Positions 25,336-34,794 of a DNA stretch of 64,000 bases are shown here, piece by piece. The stretch covers positions 1 to 64,000 of the forward strand of contig JANOBD010000032.1 of assembly GCA_031411495.1 (NCBI GenBank). The letters are read 5' to 3'. Position 1 is the stretch's first letter. Each line of letters opens with the position of its first letter. Under the pieces are notes generated by a model. The model had not been told where the DNA came from and made no database searches. It was given only the letters and a program-made list of their open reading frames with translations. The translations under genes were made by a program, and so were the position numbers. The DNA comes from JANOBD01 sp031411495 (GTDB taxonomy: Bacteria; Planctomycetota; Phycisphaerae; Tepidisphaerales; Tepidisphaeraceae).

Positions 25336-25494
25336 ATGAAACACATTCAGCGATTCCTACACGATGAAGCCGGCGGCGAGATCATGGAGTACGTCCTCAT
25401 CGGCGGACTCATTATCGTCGGCTGCATCGTCGCGATCACCGCGTTCGGCGGCAAAGTGCTGGCTCGATGGAACAGCGTTAACACCGGCCTGTAA
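25336..25494 (+). CDS. flp: Flp/Fap pilin 3 (divergent type IVb prepilin)
   Basis: 52 residues (MKHIQRFLHDEAGGEIMEYV...). The cleavage site AG|GEIMEY keeps Glu5-Tyr6, but the helix differs from pilins 1 and 2 (VLIGGLIIVGCIVAITAFGG) and contains a Cys. The tail RWNSVNTGL is alike. GGGAG lies 8 nt upstream. Its position after the terminator and directly before the peptidase gene suggests expression with the assembly machinery, perhaps as a minor or initiating subunit. Confidence 0.9.
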   Translation: MKHIQRFLHDEAGGEIMEYVLIGGLIIVGCIVAITAFGGKVLARWNSVNTGL

Positions 25495-25527
25495 CGCCCC
25501 CGCCACCTCCCTTCTGCGGACCGGCTC

Positions 25528-26064
25528 ATGGCACTCCTGATTCACCTTCTTCCGCTCATGGTGCTGCTGGCATTGGCTTCGATTATCGATGCCAGGCGAC
25601 GCATCATTCCCAACTGGCTCAATCTGATCATCCTGGCCGGCGGAATCCTGCAGGCCGCGGCGTTCGGCATGCCCGTCACAGTTGCGCAGTCGCTGGTGGG
25701 GATCCTCGCCGGGTTTGGCATCCTGCTGATACCTTATGTGCTGGGCGCCATGGGCGGCGGCGATGTGAAGATGCTCGCCGCCATCGGCGCCTGGCTCGGT
25801 GCGACCGCGACGTTACAGGTCTATCTCGTCGCGGCGGTTGCCGGCCTGATCATCGTCCTGGTGCAATGTTTTTTCACCGGCCGCTTGACTCAGCTCTTTC
25901 GGAATTCGACGTTGATCCTAGCCAACTTCGCGAACTATGCGCAAGTTGGCAAAGCACAGGTGGTGGCGACGGGGCAGACGCTGCGAAGCGTCGACAAGCC
26001 GTTGCCCTATGCGGTGCCCACGCTGATCGGCGTCATCTTCACGGTCTGCATGAACCTCCTTTGA
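25528..26064 (+). CDS. tadV: Prepilin peptidase, A24 family (TadV/CpaA)
   Basis: 178-residue inner-membrane aspartic peptidase that removes the leader from Flp prepilins. Catalytic Asp residues lie in SIIDARRRIIPNW and in the GGGDVKM motif. There are five or six hydrophobic segments. It lacks the N-terminal methyltransferase domain of PilD, as expected for the Tad class. It starts 33 nt after pilin 3. Confidence 0.94.
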   Translation: MALLIHLLPLMVLLALASIIDARRRIIPNWLNLIILAGGILQAAAFGMPVTVAQSLVGILAGFGILLIPYVLGAMGGGDVKMLAAIGAWLGATATLQVYLVAAVAGLIIVLVQCFFTGRLTQLFRNSTLILANFANYAQVGKAQVVATGQTLRSVDKPLPYAVPTLIGVIFTVCMNLL

Positions 26065-26156
26065 GGACCTCAACGCGACCGTCTGATCCCGCTCGGCTCC
26101 GGGCCAAGGCGACCCTCGCCAGTCGTCAACAGGGTTTAAGAGAGCGGGAGAATGCA

Positions 26157-26606
26157 ATGAGTCTGTTTTCAATCCTTCGATCCAAATCCGGCTGCCGGGC
26201 CCGACGCGGATCGGCCATCATGGACGCCGCACTGGTGTTTCCGGTCCTCATTTCGCTTACCTTTGGCAGCGTCGAGTTCGGCCACTTCTTCTTCGTGAAG
26301 CACTCCTTCCAGGGTGCGGCACGTGAAGGCGCGCGTGCGGGAATCGCACCGGGTTCGACCAATACCGATGTCACCAACGCCGTCTCCGCCGCCATGACCA
26401 GTGCGGGCTTCAGTTCCGGCCAATACACGGTTTCGATCCGCAATTCCGGCGATACGGCCAACGTAACCGTCAATACGGTGACGGCAGGCACGAGCATCCT
26501 CGTCAAAGTCACGGCCAACTGGGGCACCGTCGGCATTCGGCCTCTCGGGCTGATCGGCACCTCCAAGGTCGTCCTGGGACAGACGGTGATGCGCAAAGAA
26601 GGTTGA
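26157..26606 (+). CDS. tadE: TadE-like minor pseudopilin
   Basis: 149 residues. The N-terminal RRGSAIMDAALVFPVLISLT, with following SVEFGHFFFV, is the TadE/TadG prepilin-like segment: a processing-site Gly, then a hydrophobic helix with Glu. The periplasmic part is beta-rich and Thr/Ser-rich. TadE proteins are processed by the Tad peptidase and needed for pilus assembly. GCGGGAG precedes the ATG. Confidence 0.88.
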   Translation: MSLFSILRSKSGCRARRGSAIMDAALVFPVLISLTFGSVEFGHFFFVKHSFQGAAREGARAGIAPGSTNTDVTNAVSAAMTSAGFSSGQYTVSIRNSGDTANVTVNTVTAGTSILVKVTANWGTVGIRPLGLIGTSKVVLGQTVMRKEG

Positions 26607-27036
26607 TCGGCAGCTCAGGGACCGGAATTCGGCCCGCAAGGCTGCGACTGATAACGCAGGATCGAACACCAACCGACCGCCGCTGTCATCACTGACAGCG
26701 GCGGTCGCTCGTTGTCGTGGCCGATAAGACGCGCCGCGTCAATGTGACAAACTATTGAGCGGCTACCTTGGGGTTCCCGAGCGTCGCAGATCGCCGGCGC
26801 GGAGCAGAATTCAAACTCTTCCCTCGCGGAACGATCACTGCAATTTAACTCAATCACCCCGAATCAACATCCGACATCTAGAAACAGATCGCGGCGTGAA
26901 CCGCGAGCGGGTGATTTGGCGTGTCGCGTGACACGAGAGAACACCGCTCGGCCGATTCATACGCCGCGAGGTCCATCAAGTCGTGCCGAAGCTGTGCGTC
27001 GGCGATGCGACCGGGCCGCGTAGTCTGGGAGATGTC
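26607..27036. other. Intergenic region between tadE and cpaB
   Basis: It contains the hairpin at 26676-26705 and probably the promoter of the cpaB operon. No gene is supported; the region splits the Tad locus into a pilin/peptidase half and an assembly half. Confidence 0.4.
26676..26705 (+). terminator. Perfect 13-bp hairpin after tadE
   Basis: ACCGCCGCTGTCA, loop TCAC and TGACAGCGGCGGT form 13 perfect pairs, 70 nt beyond the tadE stop. No U-tract follows, so it may be a factor-dependent terminator or a 3'-end stabiliser. Confidence 0.55.
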
Positions 27037-28014
27037 ATGAACTTGAAGACAGTTGTTCCGCTCGGAGCCGCAGTGGTGCTCGGTCTGGTCGCGGCGATCG
27101 TCGCCCGCCAGCTCGTCTCGCACGGGCAGGCGTCTGTGGTCAATGGTTCTGCGGGGAACGTCGAGCTGACCGACATCGTGGTCGCCTCGCGTGACATTGC
27201 CCCCGGCGACACGCTCGACGCCGAAGACCTTACGGTCGCGAAAGTCGAAACCAAGTTCGCGCCGGCGAACGCTTCGACGAACCCTTCGACGCTCTTTCAT
27301 CGCGTGGCGAAGATCCAGATCCCCCAGGGGCAGATCGTTCACGAGCTGCTCCTGGCCGAAGCCGGCGTGAGCGGCGGCCTGCCCGGCGTGATCCGCCCGG
27401 GTTACCGCGCGATGACCATCGAGGTGAACGAGTTCACCGGCGTTGCCGGCCTGCTCCAGCCCGGCAACCACATCGATGTGCTGGCGCGCTTCGCGGATGG
27501 CGACAACGGCCAGACGACGCGCACTGTCGTCCAGAACGTGGAGATCATCGCCGTCGGCACCGACCTGACGACCAAAACGCCTTCGAGCAACGATCACAGC
27601 GTGGTCGTTCCCGACCAGGCGCCGCAGAACAAGCAGTTCGCCAGGGCGATCACCGTGCTCGTCACGCCTGCCGACGCCGAGAAGCTCGACCTTGCCGCCG
27701 CCAACCAGGCACGGCTCGCACTCCGCGCGTCGCTGGACCAGGACAAGGCCCAAGTGCAGGGTGCGACCCTGGCGTCGCTCCGCGGCGAGAGCGACAACGT
27801 CCCACAAAGCCGCGTCCGTACCGCGAGCCACTCCACCGGCGGCGACGAAGTCTTCACAACGACGCAGACGCCGACGTTCAAACCGCACAGCGATACGCAC
27901 ACGGTCACGATCGTTCGCGGCGGCGTGGTGTCGGAGATGGAAGTCGAGAAGTCGGCCGCTCCGCGAAGCCCGCAAGCTGGCGGAGGCGATCTGTTCGCGC
28001 CGTCGGCTCAATGA
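27037..28014 (+). CDS. cpaB: Tad pilus assembly protein CpaB/RcpC
   Basis: 325 residues. A single N-terminal membrane segment (VVPLGAAVVLGLVAAIVA) is followed by a SAF domain (VVASRDIAPGDTLDAEDLTVAKV) and the RcpC/CpaB domain (GYRAMTIEVNEFTGVAGLLQPGNHIDVL), then a low-complexity tail. It is periplasmic and works with the secretin in Tad pilus biogenesis. The ATG at 27037 has GGGAG upstream. The stop overlaps an ATG of the next frame. Confidence 0.93.
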   Translation: MNLKTVVPLGAAVVLGLVAAIVARQLVSHGQASVVNGSAGNVELTDIVVASRDIAPGDTLDAEDLTVAKVETKFAPANASTNPSTLFHRVAKIQIPQGQIVHELLLAEAGVSGGLPGVIRPGYRAMTIEVNEFTGVAGLLQPGNHIDVLARFADGDNGQTTRTVVQNVEIIAVGTDLTTKTPSSNDHSVVVPDQAPQNKQFARAITVLVTPADAEKLDLAAANQARLALRASLDQDKAQVQGATLASLRGESDNVPQSRVRTASHSTGGDEVFTTTQTPTFKPHSDTHTVTIVRGGVVSEMEVEKSAAPRSPQAGGGDLFAPSAQ

Positions 28015-28085
28015 GCTCTGGTCCTGAAATGAAGAATCGGTTGTTCCGTGTCGCCGTTTCCGGCGACCAATCTAAGAGGTCGAAC

Positions 28086-30032
28086 ATGGATACGTTCTCG
28101 CCGGTTTCCGCCCGCCCGCTCTCGAATCGCCTTCGTCGCCTGGCCTTGGCCAGCTCGGCGGCCCTGATCGTAGTCACCACGTCGCTCACGCTATCCAATG
28201 CGAATGCGGCGAATGAAGCGAACGGGCAACCCACTTCGATTACGCCGGCCAGCGGCTCCTTCATGTCACCGCAAGCGGACGTGACGCTGGATACACAAGG
28301 CAGCGCCGGGAACTCGGCACCGCTCATTCAGATCACGCCGCCGAGTGCGTCGCCGGTCGTGAGCGTCGATCCGACGACTGAAGTCGCGTCCGGCGCGTTC
28401 GCACTGCGCGTGGCCTCAGCGCCGACGACCGCACCGACCACGCCGAAGGCCGCAACTCCGGTGCCGACGCAGCCACCGGCCAAAGTCGAAGCGAATGCCA
28501 CGCCGGCGTCAGTCCAGTGGACGCCGGGCGCGCAGGCCAAGATCGTCACCACCGGACTCAATCCCGCCGGCGGGCTGACGATCGACGTCAACCGCACGAG
28601 CGAACTCAAGGCCAACGTGCCGGTGAAGCGCATCAGCGTCGCCCAGCCCGAAATCGCGGACATCCAGGTCTTCACCGACAACCTCATTCTCGTCACCGCG
28701 AAAAAAGCCGGCAACACACAGGTGTTGATCTGGGATCAGAACAACCAGAGCCAGTCGATCGATGTGAACGTCGAGATCCCGCTGGACGCGCTCAAAGACC
28801 TGATCACCAAGCTCGCGCCGGGTTCGAATGTCGAAATCAGCATCGCCAACGGGACGATCGTCCTCCGCGGTCAGGCTCCCAACCTGACTGTCGCCAAGCA
28901 GATCGGCGACGTCGCAGGCTCGTTCGGCAAAGTCCAGAACTTTATCCAGGTCGCCGGCGGCCAGACCGTCGCCGTTCAGGTCCAGTTTGCCGAAGTGTCA
29001 CGCTCGGTGACCGACAGCCTAGGGGTGAACTGGGGCTTTTCCGACGGAACGGCGATCTTCGGATCGGCGCCCGGTGGCAATGGCCCGCTCGGCTTCCACG
29101 TCAACGACAAGGGTTTCATTGATGACCTGAACCTGGCGCAGAGCCCCGGCGTCGCCGACATGTTCGGGCGAATCGTCTCGGGTCGCGCCGTCTTCGGTTA
29201 CTTCATCAAGGCGCTGCGCGAGAACAACCTGCTTCGCGTGCTCCAGGAGCCGAACCTGACCACCACCAGCGGCGAGCCCGCGTCGTTCCTGGCCGGCGGA
29301 CAAGTCGCCGTGCCGGTGCCGACCGACAACGGAACGCTGGGCATCGAGTACAAGGAGTTCGGCATCCGCCTGCTCCTGACGCCGATCGTTCTGGGGAACG
29401 GGAAGATCCGGCTGATCATGGAGGCCGAATCGAGCGACCTGGATTACGCCAATGGCACGAAGATCGCGTCCGCCTCGGTTCCGGGCCTGCGTACCCGGCG
29501 CGTGCAGAGCAGCGTCGAAATCGGCGAAGGCCAGACCATGAGCGTCGCCGGCCTGCTCGACGATTCGGTCGTTGCCACGCGGCAGTCGATCCCTGGCCTG
29601 GGCGATCTGCCGGTGCTCGGTCAGCTCTTCCGCTCCACTCGTTATCAGCGCAAGGAGACCGAATTGGTGATCCTGATCACGCCGCGCTTGAGCGCACCGC
29701 TCAATCCGGACCAGATGACCGCTCTTCCGGGTCAGAACTGGCGCCATCCGAACGAGTTCGAGCAGATGGCGTTCGGCGACATGGGCGGTAGCGCTGAAGC
29801 CGATCCGACACGAGATGCGCTCAAGCCACCGAGCGAACGCGGCCTGAAGCCTGCCGATCGCGCCCCGCGCACCAACGGCAACCCGTTGGCCAGCGACAGC
29901 GACGCGGGCAAGGACGCTGTCGCCGCCAAACCCGAGGCACCGATGTTTATCGGCGTGCACGGATTCGCGCCGGCGGACGACACCGAAAACGATCCACAGC
30001 CTCAGTCCGATACAGCGTCGGTTCGTGATTAA
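28086..30032 (+). CDS. cpaC: Tad secretin CpaC/RcpA
   Basis: 648 residues; outer-membrane channel for the pilus. Start at 28086: AAGAGGT lies upstream and a signal peptide follows (LALASSAALIVVTTSLTLSNANA). After a Pro/Thr-rich linker come the pilus-formation N-domain (TIDVNRTSELKANVPVKRIS), a BON-like domain (LAPGSNVEISIANGTIVLRG) and the secretin core with LRVLQEPNLTTTSGEPASFL, GIRLLLTPIV, SVEIGEGQTMSVAGLL and GLGDLPVLGQLFRSTRYQ. A C-terminal extension of about 110 residues is disordered. An earlier ATG overlapping the cpaB stop is less likely. Confidence 0.94.
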   Translation: MDTFSPVSARPLSNRLRRLALASSAALIVVTTSLTLSNANAANEANGQPTSITPASGSFMSPQADVTLDTQGSAGNSAPLIQITPPSASPVVSVDPTTEVASGAFALRVASAPTTAPTTPKAATPVPTQPPAKVEANATPASVQWTPGAQAKIVTTGLNPAGGLTIDVNRTSELKANVPVKRISVAQPEIADIQVFTDNLILVTAKKAGNTQVLIWDQNNQSQSIDVNVEIPLDALKDLITKLAPGSNVEISIANGTIVLRGQAPNLTVAKQIGDVAGSFGKVQNFIQVAGGQTVAVQVQFAEVSRSVTDSLGVNWGFSDGTAIFGSAPGGNGPLGFHVNDKGFIDDLNLAQSPGVADMFGRIVSGRAVFGYFIKALRENNLLRVLQEPNLTTTSGEPASFLAGGQVAVPVPTDNGTLGIEYKEFGIRLLLTPIVLGNGKIRLIMEAESSDLDYANGTKIASASVPGLRTRRVQSSVEIGEGQTMSVAGLLDDSVVATRQSIPGLGDLPVLGQLFRSTRYQRKETELVILITPRLSAPLNPDQMTALPGQNWRHPNEFEQMAFGDMGGSAEADPTRDALKPPSERGLKPADRAPRTNGNPLASDSDAGKDAVAAKPEAPMFIGVHGFAPADDTENDPQPQSDTASVRD

Positions 30033-30098
30033 TCGTCAAAGTCACGTGGGATTTGCGACGAATAGTGATCAGGGAGAACTCCGTAAGGATAGCAAATC

Positions 30099-31238
30099 AT
30101 GTTCATTCAATTGACCAGTGTCATCGTTGATGCAGATGACAATAATCGTCACGAACTCGGTACGTTCCTCAACGGGCACGGCGTGAGTTCGGTTGCCGCC
30201 TACGCCAACACCGAGCAGCTCGCCGCTCACCTGGGCAAGTCTGATCGTCCTCAACTGGTTATCGTGAACCTCGACCCCGGCGCCAGCGACAACCTGGCCC
30301 ACATTGCGCCCCTGATCCGTCAGTATCCGGAAGTCACCTTCTTTGTGATGAGCCAGGTGCTCGATCCGAACCTGCTCATGGAAGCGATGCACGTCGGCGT
30401 GAAGGAGTTTATCCCGCTGCCGATCTCGGAAACAAAGTTCAAGACCGCCATCGAACGCCTGGCCAATGCCCACGGCATGAGCCACAAGGGCAAGATCATC
30501 AATGTCATCCCGACGATCGGCGGAGTCGGTTCGACAACAATCGCGTGCAACGTCGCCGCGTTACTTGCCCAGCGCAAAAAAACCGTGCTGCTCGATCTCG
30601 ACCTCGTTCGCGGCGGCGTCGCGAATTATTTCGACGCCCATCCGCGCTACACCATTGTCGACGTCGTCCAGTCCGGTGAAAACATTGACCGCCAGGTGCT
30701 CGATAACGCGCTCTTCTTCCACGAGAAGAGTGGACTTTCGATCCTGGCGCGGCCGGAACTCCCCGAGGACAGCCAGCGCGTCAACCAGGCCGGCCTGGTC
30801 CGACTGATGAATGTGCTCACGCGGATGTTCGACTACGTGGTGATCGATTCGACGATGAGCGTCGACCCGATCTATTCGATGGCGCTGAATCACGCCACGC
30901 TGAACCTGGTCATCATGCAACTCAACGTTCCCAGCGCGAAGAACGCGGAGCGTTTCGTCGGATCCCTGCGCCGCAGCGGAATCGAATCGAGCAAGATCAA
31001 GACGGTGGTGAATCGCTTCGTGAAGAAGGGATGGGACATCGAGCCGGCAGAAGTCGAGAAGACGCTCGGGCTCAAGCTCGAGTGGATGGTCCCTAACGAT
31101 TTCAAGAACGCGATCGCTGCGATCAACTACGGCGAGCCGGTGGTCATTCGTGCTCCGCGCAGCGAGATGAGCGTGAGCCTGACCGAGCTCGCCCAGTTCG
31201 TGCTCGCCGGTGACGGACGGGTCGCCAAGGCCGCTTGA
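30099..31238 (+). CDS. tadZ: TadZ/CpaE pilus localisation ATPase-like protein
   Basis: 379 residues. An atypical receiver domain (1-120; VIVDADDNNRHELG, LVIVNLDPGAS) is followed by a ParA/MinD-like domain. The deviant Walker A reads PTIGGVGSTTIACNVA: both lysines of KGGVGKT are replaced (Ile and Ser), so ATP turnover is probably altered. LLDLDLVRGG and YVVIDSTMSV follow. TadZ proteins place the pilus machine at a cell site. AAGGA lies about 9 nt upstream of the ATG. Confidence 0.93.
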   Translation: MFIQLTSVIVDADDNNRHELGTFLNGHGVSSVAAYANTEQLAAHLGKSDRPQLVIVNLDPGASDNLAHIAPLIRQYPEVTFFVMSQVLDPNLLMEAMHVGVKEFIPLPISETKFKTAIERLANAHGMSHKGKIINVIPTIGGVGSTTIACNVAALLAQRKKTVLLDLDLVRGGVANYFDAHPRYTIVDVVQSGENIDRQVLDNALFFHEKSGLSILARPELPEDSQRVNQAGLVRLMNVLTRMFDYVVIDSTMSVDPIYSMALNHATLNLVIMQLNVPSAKNAERFVGSLRRSGIESSKIKTVVNRFVKKGWDIEPAEVEKTLGLKLEWMVPNDFKNAIAAINYGEPVVIRAPRSEMSVSLTELAQFVLAGDGRVAKAA

Positions 31239-31287
31239 GTCCGTTGATTTGAGTATTTCCACACGCTGTAAACCGGAGTAGTGAGAC

Positions 31288-32841
31288 ATGGGACTTTTCA
31301 CGCGAGCCGCTCCCCCGAGCCCGACCGATCCGAACGCAACAGCGAAACCGAAACCGGTCTCGGCAGTCGACTCGGCATTCATGGCGGAACAAGCCAAGAA
31401 GTCGCCGGGCGGCCTCTTCGGGGCGAACGCGCCCGTTGCCGATCCGAAACCGGCGTCCAAGCCAGGTGCGCCGACCGCAGAAGCGCCGGCACCCCCACCC
31501 CAGAGCGCGGCAGTGGTGCCGCCGCCGCGCGCATCCCTGGTCCAGCCAGCCCCGCCGAGCGAGCGACAGGTCTATCTGCAGGCGCTCAAAGTCAAACTCC
31601 ATCAGCAGCTGGTCGAGAAGCTCGACGTACAGAACCTGCGTTCGATGCAGCCGGATGTCGTACGTCGCGAAGTGCGCGAACTGGTCTCCGATCTTTGCGC
31701 CAATGAAAAGGGCCTGCTGAACAGCTCCGAACAGACGCGACTCATGGACGAGGTGCTCGACGAGACGTTCGGCCTCGGGCCGCTCGAGACGATTCTCAAG
31801 GACTCGACCGTCAGCGACATCATGGTGAACCGCTGGGATCGGATCTATGTCGAACGCAAGGGTCGCATCGAACTCACCGATGTCCGTTTCCGCGACAATC
31901 AGCACCTGCGGCAGATCATCGATCGCATCGTCGGGCTGGTGGGTCGACGCATCGATGAAACCCAGCCCATGTGCGATGCACGTCTCGCCGACGGCAGCCG
32001 CGTGAACGCGATCATCCCGCCACTCGCGCTGGATGGCCCGGCCATGTCGATTCGGCGTTTCGGAACGCGGCCGATGCAGCTGGAAGACCTGCTCCGCGCC
32101 GGCGCATTCCCAGCCGCCTTCATGGATTTCATGGCGGCCGCCGTTCAGGCGAGAGCCAACGTCATCATCTCCGGCGGCACTGGCTCGGGTAAGACCACGC
32201 TTTTGAACTGCCTGTCGCGCTATATCCCGACCGACGAACGCGTCATCACCATCGAAGACGCTGCAGAACTTCAACTCCAGCAGCCACACGTGGTTCGTCT
32301 GGAAACGCGGCCCGCCAATATCGAAGGCCGCGGCGAGATTACCGCTCGTGACCTGGTGAAAAACTGTCTGCGCATGCGTCCCGACCGCGTAATCATCGGC
32401 GAATGTCGTGCCGGCGAAACGCTGGACATGATGCAGGCGATGAACACCGGCCATGAAGGATCGATGACCACCGTTCACGCCAACACCACCCGCGACGCAA
32501 TGAATCGACTCGAAGTGCTCATTATGATGGCAGGCTTCGAAATCCCCACCAAGGCGATGCGCCAGATGGTCAGCAGTGCGGTCCACCTGGTCGTGCAGGC
32601 CAACCGCATGCCTGGCGGCAAACGCCGCGTCACGCGCATCACCGAGATCACCGGCATGGAAGGCGACGCCATGCAGATGCATGACATTTTCGGATTCGAA
32701 CAGACCGGCGTCGATCAACACGGCAACGCGGTAGGCCAGTTCTTCGCCACCGGCGTGCGGCCGCGCATCGTCGACCGGATCGAGAACCGCGGCGTTCGTC
32801 TTCCCGCGGACACATTTGAGAAGCGATATTTTGAAGCCTGA
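31288..32841 (+). CDS. tadA: TadA/CpaF secretion ATPase
   Basis: 517 residues; hexameric cytoplasmic ATPase that powers pilus extension. A Pro/Ala-rich N-terminal 90 residues precede the type II/IV secretion ATPase core. Motifs are ISGGTGSGKTTLLNCLSR (Walker A), VITIEDAAELQLQ (Asp box), RMRPDRVIIGECRAGET (Walker B) and GHEGSMTTVHANTTRDAMNR (His box). CGGAG lies 9 nt before the ATG. Confidence 0.97.
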   Translation: MGLFTRAAPPSPTDPNATAKPKPVSAVDSAFMAEQAKKSPGGLFGANAPVADPKPASKPGAPTAEAPAPPPQSAAVVPPPRASLVQPAPPSERQVYLQALKVKLHQQLVEKLDVQNLRSMQPDVVRREVRELVSDLCANEKGLLNSSEQTRLMDEVLDETFGLGPLETILKDSTVSDIMVNRWDRIYVERKGRIELTDVRFRDNQHLRQIIDRIVGLVGRRIDETQPMCDARLADGSRVNAIIPPLALDGPAMSIRRFGTRPMQLEDLLRAGAFPAAFMDFMAAAVQARANVIISGGTGSGKTTLLNCLSRYIPTDERVITIEDAAELQLQQPHVVRLETRPANIEGRGEITARDLVKNCLRMRPDRVIIGECRAGETLDMMQAMNTGHEGSMTTVHANTTRDAMNRLEVLIMMAGFEIPTKAMRQMVSSAVHLVVQANRMPGGKRRVTRITEITGMEGDAMQMHDIFGFEQTGVDQHGNAVGQFFATGVRPRIVDRIENRGVRLPADTFEKRYFEA

Positions 32842-32855
32842 GAGTGAGGTCGCCC

Positions 32856-33815
32856 ATGCCAGACATCCTGGTTCCCATCCTCGTCGCGTTGAGCGTCGGC
32901 CTGGCCGTCTGGTCGATCACGCAGATCGTCATCGGATTCGTCAAGTCCGACCAGCGCAAGCTGAAGAAGCGCCTGGCCGGCCAGATGCGCGACAAATCGT
33001 CGAAGCAGAGCCAGAAGTCCGTTCGCGTCGACGAGGCCGAAGGATTCACCGCTAGGCTGCTCAAGCTCAAGACGTTCCGCAATCTCGATGCGCTGGTTCA
33101 GCTCTCGTTTCCTGAACTGGGCTTCCCCAAGTTCCTCGGGCTGATGGCCGCGATCACCTTCACCGCGTTCATCCTGACCCTCGCCGCAACGATGAATGCA
33201 ATCGTCTCCCTGGTGACGGCCACGCTCGGAGCATTCGCACCGGTCTTGTACCTGATGCGGCGAAAGATCAAGCGACAGAAGTTGCTGGACGACCAGCTTC
33301 CCGACGCAATGGACTTCCTCGGCCGCGCGCTCAAGGCCGGCAACTCGCTCTCGAGCGGCTTGCAGATGATGGGCGCCGAACTCCCGCAGCCCATCGCCGG
33401 CGAGTTCCAGCACGCCTACGACAATCACAGCCTCGGCCTTCCGATGGAAAAGTGCCTGAAGGACATGACGCTGCGCATCGACTCGACCGACTTTTCCTTC
33501 TTCGTCACGGCCGTGCTCATCCAGCGCCAGACCGGTGGCGATCTAAGTGAAGTACTCAAGAACATCAGCGGCATGATTCGTCAACGCGTACGCCTGCAGC
33601 AGCAGGTCAAGGCCAAGACGGCGGAAGGCCGATTCACCGGCTATCTGCTCACGGCGTTCCCGGCGGTCATCTTCGTCATCCTCTATTTCGTCAACCGGGA
33701 ATACGCGTCGCGGCTCACCGACACATCGACGGGCCTGAAACTGCTGGGGAGCGCGTTCGTCATGCAGGTGATGGGCCTGTTCCTGATCCGGAAACTCACG
33801 GTGGTCCGCGTCTGA
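32856..33815 (+). CDS. tadB: TadB inner-membrane platform protein
   Basis: 319 residues with a T2SSF domain (DAMDFLGRALKAGNSLSSGLQ, DFSFFVTAVLIQRQTGGDLS). Helices lie at about 5-25 and 95-135, with two at the C-terminus (LTAFPAVIFVILYF, LGSAFVMQVMGLFLI). It pairs with TadC to form the platform under the pilus. ATG at 32856 with GAGG upstream, 14 nt after tadA. Confidence 0.94.
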   Translation: MPDILVPILVALSVGLAVWSITQIVIGFVKSDQRKLKKRLAGQMRDKSSKQSQKSVRVDEAEGFTARLLKLKTFRNLDALVQLSFPELGFPKFLGLMAAITFTAFILTLAATMNAIVSLVTATLGAFAPVLYLMRRKIKRQKLLDDQLPDAMDFLGRALKAGNSLSSGLQMMGAELPQPIAGEFQHAYDNHSLGLPMEKCLKDMTLRIDSTDFSFFVTAVLIQRQTGGDLSEVLKNISGMIRQRVRLQQQVKAKTAEGRFTGYLLTAFPAVIFVILYFVNREYASRLTDTSTGLKLLGSAFVMQVMGLFLIRKLTVVRV

Positions 33816-33841
33816 TCGTTCACCGCTCTCGAGGGTTTGTC

Positions 33842-34741
33842 ATGCTTGCAGAAAGCCTTTTTCTTACGAGTGTCTTCGGCAGCGTCGGCACGGTCGCGTG
33901 GGTCGCCATTGAGCGCCTCGCGAACCGCGACGAAGTACGAATCTCTGCGCGCCTCAACGACCAGACCCGTCGTGAATCCCGCAAGGCCGCCGAAAAGCAG
34001 CCGCCCAAGAGCCTGGTCAAGCGCCTGAGCTCGTTTGCGGGCAAAGTGTTCATGTCGGACGGCAACAGCCAGAAGGTCAGCGGACTGCGCGCGCGGCTCG
34101 CGATGGCGGGCATCTACGACCCCGCGGCCATTCGCTCGGTCATCGGATTCAAGTTCATCCTCATGATCGTCGGCGCCGGTATCGGCATAGGTTTCTTCGG
34201 AATGATGGGCGGAGCCTTCGGCGGGCTCATCGGTTACATGGGCCCGCAGATCTGGCTCGGCGCCAAGGTTAAAGAGAACCAGAAGTTCCTGAATCACGGC
34301 CTGCCGGATGCGCTGGATCTGATGGTCATCTGCGTCGAATCCGGTCTCACCGTCGACGGAACCATGCAGCGTGTCGGCGAAGAACTGGCGATGTCGCAAC
34401 CGGCCATCAGCCGCGAGTTCGGCATCTGCCACACCGAAACACGGCTCGGCGTCTCGCGTTCCCAGGCGTTTAAGAACCTGGCCACGCGGACCGGCAACGT
34501 CAACCTGCAGGGCCTGACCGCCATGCTCATCCAGGCCGATCGTTTCGGTACCAGCGTCGCGAACGCCTTGCGCGTCCAGGCCGAATCGATGCGGGACAAG
34601 CGCCAGTTCGCCGCGGAGGAAATGGCGGGCAAGGCGAGCGTGAAGATGAGCTTCCCGCTGGTGCTCTTCATCTTTCCCGCAACGTTCCTGGTGATGATGG
34701 GCCCAATGATCGTTCAATTTGTGCGAGACGGATTCCTCTGA
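33842..34741 (+). CDS. tadC: TadC inner-membrane platform protein
   Basis: 299 residues. An N-terminal membrane segment, a basic linker, a hydrophobic pair (KFILMIVGAGIGIGFFGMMGG) and a T2SSF domain (LPDALDLMVICVESGLTVDG, LIQADRFGTSVANALRVQAE) with a final helix (FPLVLFIFPATFLVMMGPMI). Typical TadC architecture. GAGGG lies 7 nt before the ATG, with a 26-nt gap from tadB. Confidence 0.95.
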   Translation: MLAESLFLTSVFGSVGTVAWVAIERLANRDEVRISARLNDQTRRESRKAAEKQPPKSLVKRLSSFAGKVFMSDGNSQKVSGLRARLAMAGIYDPAAIRSVIGFKFILMIVGAGIGIGFFGMMGGAFGGLIGYMGPQIWLGAKVKENQKFLNHGLPDALDLMVICVESGLTVDGTMQRVGEELAMSQPAISREFGICHTETRLGVSRSQAFKNLATRTGNVNLQGLTAMLIQADRFGTSVANALRVQAESMRDKRQFAAEEMAGKASVKMSFPLVLFIFPATFLVMMGPMIVQFVRDGFL

Positions 34742-34794
34742 TCGTCACCGTTCGACGTCAATCTGTCCGATCTAAGAGACTGAGGTACGTAGTT

